Source: Deltaproteobacteria bacterium
GTDB lineage: Bacteria > Desulfobacterota > Syntrophia > Syntrophales > UBA2210
Direction of reading: 5' to 3'
Assembly (NCBI GenBank): GCA_019314085.1
Contig: JAFCZZ010000079.1
Span: 1-17,421, forward strand
Length of the DNA: 17,421 nucleotides
Shown: positions 14,411-17,421 of the stretch, in pieces
Numbering within the stretch: position 1 is the first letter of the stretch
Layout of the letters: each line of letters starts with the position of its first letter
The notes under the pieces: model-generated
The model's input: the letters and a program-made list of their open reading frames with translations, nothing else
The model's database searches: none
What the model was told of the DNA's origin: nothing
Program-made: the position numbers and the translations under genes

Positions 14411-14490
14411 GATCAGAGTTCAGGGCTCAGGGCTCAGGGTTCAGGAATGGAAGAACATGCTGATCCCCGATCCCCGAAACCTGATCCCTA
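14411..14490. repeat. Heptamer array and inverted repeat in spacer
   Basis: Four tandem heptamers GYTCAGG (GTTCAGG, GCTCAGG, GCTCAGG, GTTCAGG) occupy 14418-14445, preceded by a degenerate fifth copy GATCAGA. The whole is flanked by perfect 10-bp inverted arms TAGGGATCAG (14407-14416) and CTGATCCCTA (14481-14490). The left arm includes the stop codon of the preceding gene. The arms share GGATCAG/CTGATCC with the element before flhG. Confidence 0.75.
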
Positions 14491-14498
14491 TAGATGGT

Positions 14499-14526
14499 TA
14501 AAGATTGTGGCGGATTATGACGATAG
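14499..14526 (+). promoter_or_regulatory. Possible sigma-28 (FliA) promoter
   Basis: TAAAGATT (14499-14506), a 12-base spacer, then GACGATAG (14519-14526) resemble the sigma-28 consensus TAAAGTTT-N11-GCCGATAA at 6 of 8 positions in each box, with a spacer one base longer than ideal. The predicted start would be about 60 bases before the ATG at 14593, between repeats and a new gene group. That placement is suitable, but the match is imperfect. Confidence 0.4.
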
Positions 14527-14592
14527 AATAGGTAAAGGTTACTGTGATGTTCGACCTTTTTGATCCTTTGTGAAAAAAGGGGTACAGAAGGT

Positions 14593-14904
14593 ATGAGATC
14601 GCTTGATGTACAGCAGGTGTTCTTACAGTCCAACTCGGTTGAGCGCGTCCAGCAGGTTCAACAGCAACAGGGCGACGCCCAGCAGAAACACTTCCAGGCC
14701 CAGCTGCTCGAAGAGAGAAGGGAACTGAGGGAAAAGGTAAAAAACTCCGAAGAATCTGAGCGCCTTATGATCAGGGAAGAAGAGGAGCGGGGAAAGCGGG
14801 AAGGGGCTCAAGGGGAAGGTGGGGCGAAGAAGCAAAAGAAGGAAAAGAAGGAAGGCATTTCCGATACCGGTGAGCCTGAGGGAAAAATAGATATAAGGGT
14901 GTAG
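14593..14904 (+). CDS. Gln/Glu-rich coiled-coil protein of the fliK operon, function unknown
   Basis: The product has 103 residues and no membrane segment or signal. Its N-terminus (SLDVQQVFLQSNSVERVQQV, then QQQQGDAQQKHFQ) is glutamine-rich. The middle is a charged likely coiled coil (LLEERRELREKV, then EEERGKREG). A Lys/Glu-rich tail follows and the end reads GKIDIRV. I do not recognise a named family. Its place immediately upstream of a DUF2802-like gene and fliK suggests a flagellar accessory role, which is inference. The ATG at 14593 was chosen over an in-frame TTG at 14560. AGAAGG lies only one base before it, whereas AAGGGG at 14577-14582 is at a more usual spacing. The next gene begins one base after its stop. 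Confidence 0.65.
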   Translation: MRSLDVQQVFLQSNSVERVQQVQQQQGDAQQKHFQAQLLEERRELREKVKNSEESERLMIREEEERGKREGAQGEGGAKKQKKEKKEGISDTGEPEGKIDIRV

Positions 14905-14905
14905 C

Positions 14906-15373
14906 ATGACCGTAGAATTCATGGCGGGGTTTCAGATCCTCGTCGATATAGCGCTGTTTCTTTCCATTGTATTTCTTATCTGGGCGGTAAGCAGAGAAAG
15001 GAAAAGGAGACCTCCGGAGGTAGATGCCCAGGCCTTCTCTGAATTCAAGAAATTGATTGAAGACTCCCGGAATTCTTCAGATCATCTTTTCCAGGCATTG
15101 GGTGAAGTCAAGAAGATCGCCGAGGACCTTGATGAAAAAGAGAGGCGATTGATGACCCTCGCAGGGGAGCCGAACACCGGCTCCAAGGGCCGAAAAACGG
15201 AGAGTGCGACCCGCGGGGAAAAGTACGAAGATGTCGTTAAAATGGCCGGTCAAGGTCTGGCCGAAAAGGAGATAGCCGATACACTTAATCTAACCGAAGG
15301 GGAGATATCCCTTATTTTAAATCTCCATCGGAAAAAGAATGAAAATCCTGCCCGCCGCACCAGTACCTCTTAA
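14906..15373 (+). CDS. DUF2802/DUF6115-like membrane-anchored flagellar-locus protein
   Basis: The 155-residue protein has an N-terminal transmembrane helix (about 6-27, GFQILVDIALFLSIVFLIWA), a charged helical stretch likely to form a coiled coil (about 40-85), a polar linker, and a C-terminal segment. That segment, YEDVVKMAGQGLAEKEIADT followed by LNLTEGEISLILNLHRKK (about 112-148), resembles a helix-turn-helix. This layout matches the small DUF2802/DUF6115-type proteins encoded in many flagellar loci. Their biochemical role is not established as far as I know. An AAGGGTG element precedes the ATG. Its 3' end overlaps the fliK-like gene by 35 bases, so the pair is probably co-translated. Confidence 0.72.
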   Translation: MTVEFMAGFQILVDIALFLSIVFLIWAVSRERKRRPPEVDAQAFSEFKKLIEDSRNSSDHLFQALGEVKKIAEDLDEKERRLMTLAGEPNTGSKGRKTESATRGEKYEDVVKMAGQGLAEKEIADTLNLTEGEISLILNLHRKKNENPARRTSTS

Positions 15374-16478
15374 ATCAGAGTCCCTGCTCCACATTCAAAA
15401 AAAGGCGGAATTTCTGCCCCCCCTTTCCGCTGGCGAGGTGGTGGAAGCTGAGGTCATAGAAAGCTCTCGCTCAGGGAAGGCACTTATTTTGCTGAAGGGC
15501 AACACCATTATGGCAGATACGAAACTGCCGTTTACAAAGGGCGACAGGATTGCGGTACGAGTGGCACAGCTGCATCCCGGGGTTATCCTTCGCACGGTTC
15601 ATGGTGGAATATCGGAGAGGGCCGGGGTGATCGATTTTCTGAGATTGTACCGCTCAAACCCGAAAGCCCTCTCCCATCTTCTCATGGAGGGGGCAACCCG
15701 GTTCAGCCCCGAAAAACTGGGGGAACTTGCAGCTCATCTCGGGAAGGAGGATGCGAAGGATATACAGGATATATTCAAATCCCTGATATTTTCCAGGGAA
15801 AGTCTCAAAAATCCTCTCTTCTTCAAGGAGTACATCCACAGGCTCGGTTACCTGATGGAAAATAAGCTGGGGGAGGCGCTGAAAAGGAGACCCGGCAGAA
15901 CGGTGCATCTCAGGGATGCCCTGCACACCCTGAAGGGACTCTTGACAAAGGTATCGGGCAGGCTTGCACCACTGATGAAGACCGGGGACCTCCCCGCGGC
16001 GGAAAGTCTCGCCGGATTTGTCCGTTCGTCCCTGCAGGCAATCGACTCTCACCAGGTGATCAATTACCTGTTTCAGGAATATGAAGGCAAGTACATGTTT
16101 CAGGTCCCTCTTCTCTTCCCGGGTAGCAGGGGCATGGCAGAGATATTTGTAAAATTCGGAGATCGTGATTCACAGGGCCGGGGGCGTTCTGGAGAGAAGA
16201 GTGTCCTGTTTTTGTTGCATATGGATGCCCTGGGTGACATTGTTGCCGAGGCGAAGATTCAGACGGGTAAGATACGCTGTGTATTAAAATGCAGGGATAA
16301 AGAGATCTGTAATTTCATGAAACCCTCTCTGGGGGAACTGGGGAAAAGGCTGGCCGCCCTGGGATATGACATTGAGTGTCTGGAGTGTGTGACACAGAGG
16401 GATGCCCCAGGGACACAGGATGAATACGGTGAATTTGAGAGCCTGTTTACCATGGAAGGAGTGGACCTTCTGGCGTGA
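15339..16478 (+). CDS. fliK: FliK-like hook-length control protein
   Basis: FliK is the secreted ruler that signals FlhB to switch substrate class. The 379-residue protein is divergent. Residues about 35-85 (GEVVEAEVIESSRSGKALIL, then KGDRIAVRVAQLHPG) look like a small beta-rich domain, and the central part is helical. The C-terminal region (about 285-360: VLFLLHMDALGDIVAEAKI, IRCVLKCRDKEICNFMKPSL, ELGKRLAALGYDIE) follows the pattern of the FliK C-terminal domain. In that domain an L-x-x-L-G-x-V-x-x-x-I strand leads into a helix that ends in LxxLGYxI. It lacks the Pro/Gln-rich middle of classical FliK. The FlhB-like gene downstream supports the call. The ATG lies within the preceding gene. 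Confidence 0.68.
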   Translation: MKILPAAPVPLKSESLLHIQKKAEFLPPLSAGEVVEAEVIESSRSGKALILLKGNTIMADTKLPFTKGDRIAVRVAQLHPGVILRTVHGGISERAGVIDFLRLYRSNPKALSHLLMEGATRFSPEKLGELAAHLGKEDAKDIQDIFKSLIFSRESLKNPLFFKEYIHRLGYLMENKLGEALKRRPGRTVHLRDALHTLKGLLTKVSGRLAPLMKTGDLPAAESLAGFVRSSLQAIDSHQVINYLFQEYEGKYMFQVPLLFPGSRGMAEIFVKFGDRDSQGRGRSGEKSVLFLLHMDALGDIVAEAKIQTGKIRCVLKCRDKEICNFMKPSLGELGKRLAALGYDIECLECVTQRDAPGTQDEYGEFESLFTMEGVDLLA

Positions 16479-16592
16479 AACGGGAAGATCACCCAAACCG
16501 GCTCATCCCCGTTTACTCACAGCAACGTCCCCCCATTCAGGGACGATACACCATGATATACGGTGGTATAGATAAAGAAACCGGGTATTTGT

Positions 16593-16874
16593 ATGGATAA
16601 AGACAAGAGAGAGACAGTTGTTGCTGCTGCCATAGAGTATGACGGGGAAAGAGATCCTGCGCCGAGGGTTACCGCCAGAGGGAGGGGCGTCGCGGCCGAA
16701 AAGATTATAGGGCTCGCAAAAAAACATGGTGTGCCGATCAAGGAAGATCCCGCGCTGGCACAGATCCTGAGCCGGCTTGATATAGATGAACAGATTCCAA
16801 CCGAGCTGTATAAGGCCGTTGCCGAAATACTGGGTTTTGTCTATTCACTCAATGAACGGTACCGGGGCACATGA
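16593..16874 (+). CDS. Stand-alone FlhB C-terminal-domain protein (FlhX/FlhB2-like)
   Basis: The 93-residue soluble protein matches the part of FlhB after the cleavage site. VVAAAIEYDGERDPAPRVTA, GRGVAAEKIIGLAKKHGVPI, EDPALAQILSRLDIDEQIP and ELYKAVAEILGFVYSLN align with LAVALVYDQTRMSAPKVVAK, GAGFIAEHI, NKPLAQVLYKKVDVDDLIP and NLYRAVAEVLAFVYGM in the FlhB at 7118. The NPTH autocleavage motif is absent because the protein begins just after it. Such proteins are known to accompany or partly replace the FlhB C-domain in substrate switching. Its position after a FliK-like gene fits that role. It has no clear Shine-Dalgarno and lies 114 bases after fliK. Confidence 0.83.
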   Translation: MDKDKRETVVAAAIEYDGERDPAPRVTARGRGVAAEKIIGLAKKHGVPIKEDPALAQILSRLDIDEQIPTELYKAVAEILGFVYSLNERYRGT

Positions 16875-17180
16875 GCCCCGAACTCCCCCGATTGGATCAG
16901 AGCGAGTCACATGGGCAAAAATTTCCTGATACGGCGACCCTCACTGACGCACCGATGGATTCGGACCGTCCCACAGGTGAAGCTGTTCGCATCTCCCTTT
17001 GCCGGGCATTGCAAAGGGCCGGTGGGCCTCAAGCCGGGAAAAGGGCGTGGAGCGATGCAGCAATCTCTGTATTTACGATTGTTTGAAGACTGATCACTGT
17101 CGGTTTGCGATGACATGTCCGGTGTTGCACACTCCCCTCTGCAAATCCGCCGCAGTTTTAGCTCATCTGTTTCCCCATTA
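16875..17180. other. Spacer with no supported gene
   Basis: Two short overlapping reading frames here lack recognisable features and a common codon pattern, so I treat the region as noncoding. It contains a perfect hairpin CCCTTTGC (16995-17002) / GCAAAGGG (17011-17018) with an 8-base loop. CGGTTTGC (17101-17108) and GCAAATCCG (17143-17151) form a loose inverted pair in the interval where a sigma-54 activator would bind. The spacer probably holds the 3' end of the flhX transcript and upstream control sites for the next operon. Confidence 0.5.
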
Positions 17181-17196
17181 TGGCACGTAACTTGCG
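17181..17196 (+). promoter_or_regulatory. Sigma-54 (RpoN) promoter for the rod-gene operon
   Basis: TGGCACG at 17181-17187 is followed by TAAC and TTGC at 17192-17195. GG (17182-17183) and GC (17194-17195) are exactly 10 bases apart, and the match to TGGCACG-N4-TTGC is complete. The predicted start is near 17207, about 27 bases before the ATG at 17234. It matches the promoter at 351 and suggests both operons belong to the same RpoN-dependent class. Confidence 0.85.
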
Positions 17197-17233
17197 ATAC
17201 TTTACGTACGTACAAGAAAGGCGGACATGAAAC

Positions 17234-17421
17234 ATGATCAACGGCAGTGGTATCGAGGTAATGGTCAATGCGGCTACGAGACAGACTCGCCGGCTTGACA
17301 GTACCGTGCGCAATATTGCCAATGTCAACACCGCGGGTTTCAAGGCGGAGCAGATTCGTTTTCTCGAGGGAAGCACTGAAGAGAAATCGGCAACCACGAT
17401 TGATTATTCCCAGGGAGCGAT
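17234..17421 (+). CDS. flgF: Flagellar rod/hook family protein, FlgF/FlgG type (3' truncated by window)
   Basis: The first 62 codons are present. The N-terminus MINGSGIEVMVNAATRQTRR, then LDSTVRNIANVNTAGFKAEQ, carries the flagellar basal-body rod signature (N-N/I-x-A-N-x-N-T-x-G-F/Y-K). These proteins form the rod or hook in the periplasm and beyond, and this helix builds the inner D0 core. The exact member is uncertain. FlgF is suggested because it often leads the flgFGAHI group, but FlgG or a short FlgC-like protein is possible. The start at 17234 is set by homology; AAGG at 17218-17221 is 12 bases upstream, rather far, and closer to an out-of-frame ATG at 17227. It is expressed from the sigma-54 promoter above. 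Confidence 0.8.
   Translation, partial: MINGSGIEVMVNAATRQTRRLDSTVRNIANVNTAGFKAEQIRFLEGSTEEKSATTIDYSQGA

Noticed and set aside
14411..14490. CRISPR-like array
   Set aside because: The units are only 7 bp with no spacers; it is a simple tandem repeat.
16970..17060. Resemblance to a cyclic-di-GMP-I (GEMM) riboswitch (GCAAAG, GGCC, AGCCGGG segments)
   Set aside because: The diagnostic GGCAAACC and GGGACGCAAAGCC segments are absent. The region is also upstream of the promoter, so it would not be in the next operon's leader.
16871..17093. Two overlapping short frames (71 and 60 codons) after flhX
   Set aside because: No recognisable motif and no clear ribosome-binding site, and they overlap in different frames. 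One begins with an ATGA overlap, but that alone is not enough.
17227..17301. Short upstream frame at the ATG at 17227
   Set aside because: It has better spacing from AAGG but encodes only 24 unremarkable codons and overlaps the rod-protein start; most likely chance.

Overview
The window is one long, all-forward flagellar gene cluster. It runs from the last codons of a hook-protein gene, through stator, C-ring and export-apparatus genes, to polar-flagellum placement genes, the flagellar sigma factor and a fliK/flhX group. It ends in the first codons of a rod-protein gene. The order flgE-motA-motB-fliLMNOPQR-flhBAFG-fliA, with sigma-54 promoters and a DUF2802-type protein, fits a Gram-negative bacterium of the former Deltaproteobacteria (Desulfobacterota, perhaps Syntrophales-like). 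That assignment is inference from gene order and protein style; no phylogenetic marker is present. FlhF plus FlhG suggests polar flagellation.

Layout. 2-121: C-terminus of a FlgE-like hook protein. 122-383: hairpin-rich spacer ending in a near-perfect sigma-54 promoter (351-367) only about 17 bases before the motA start. 384-3130: motA, two MotB-type proteins and fliL. 3199-4755: switch proteins fliM and fliN. 4771-10239: export genes fliO, fliP, fliQ, fliR, flhB, flhA. 10229-13095: flhF, flhG, fliA. 13082-14409: a second, unusual FliL-domain protein and a histidine-kinase-like protein with degraded ATP-binding motifs. 14410-14592: intergenic repeats and a possible sigma-28 promoter. 14593-16874: Gln-rich coiled-coil protein, DUF2802-like protein, FliK-like protein and a stand-alone FlhB C-domain (FlhX). 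16875-17233: noncoding spacer with a second clear sigma-54 promoter. 17234-end: rod/hook family protein (FlgF/FlgG type), cut by the window edge.

The most notable feature is damage. Four core genes are broken as read here. motA has an in-frame TAA at codon 119. fliM has a one-base frameshift in an A-run near 3974. fliP has lost about 26 conserved residues and its frame near 5635-5643. flhA has lost about 43 bases and its frame near 8771-8777. The genes between and after them are intact, and each broken gene would regain normal family length if its lesion were repaired. So this is either a flagellar locus at an early stage of decay or a sequence with localised assembly or base-call errors; raw reads would decide. 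Small in-frame tandem duplications (15 bp in flhF, 12 bp in the flhA linker, a 66-bp-period repeat in fliN) and short inverted-repeat elements in spacers also mark the region. I found no mobile element, CRISPR array, tRNA or rRNA.
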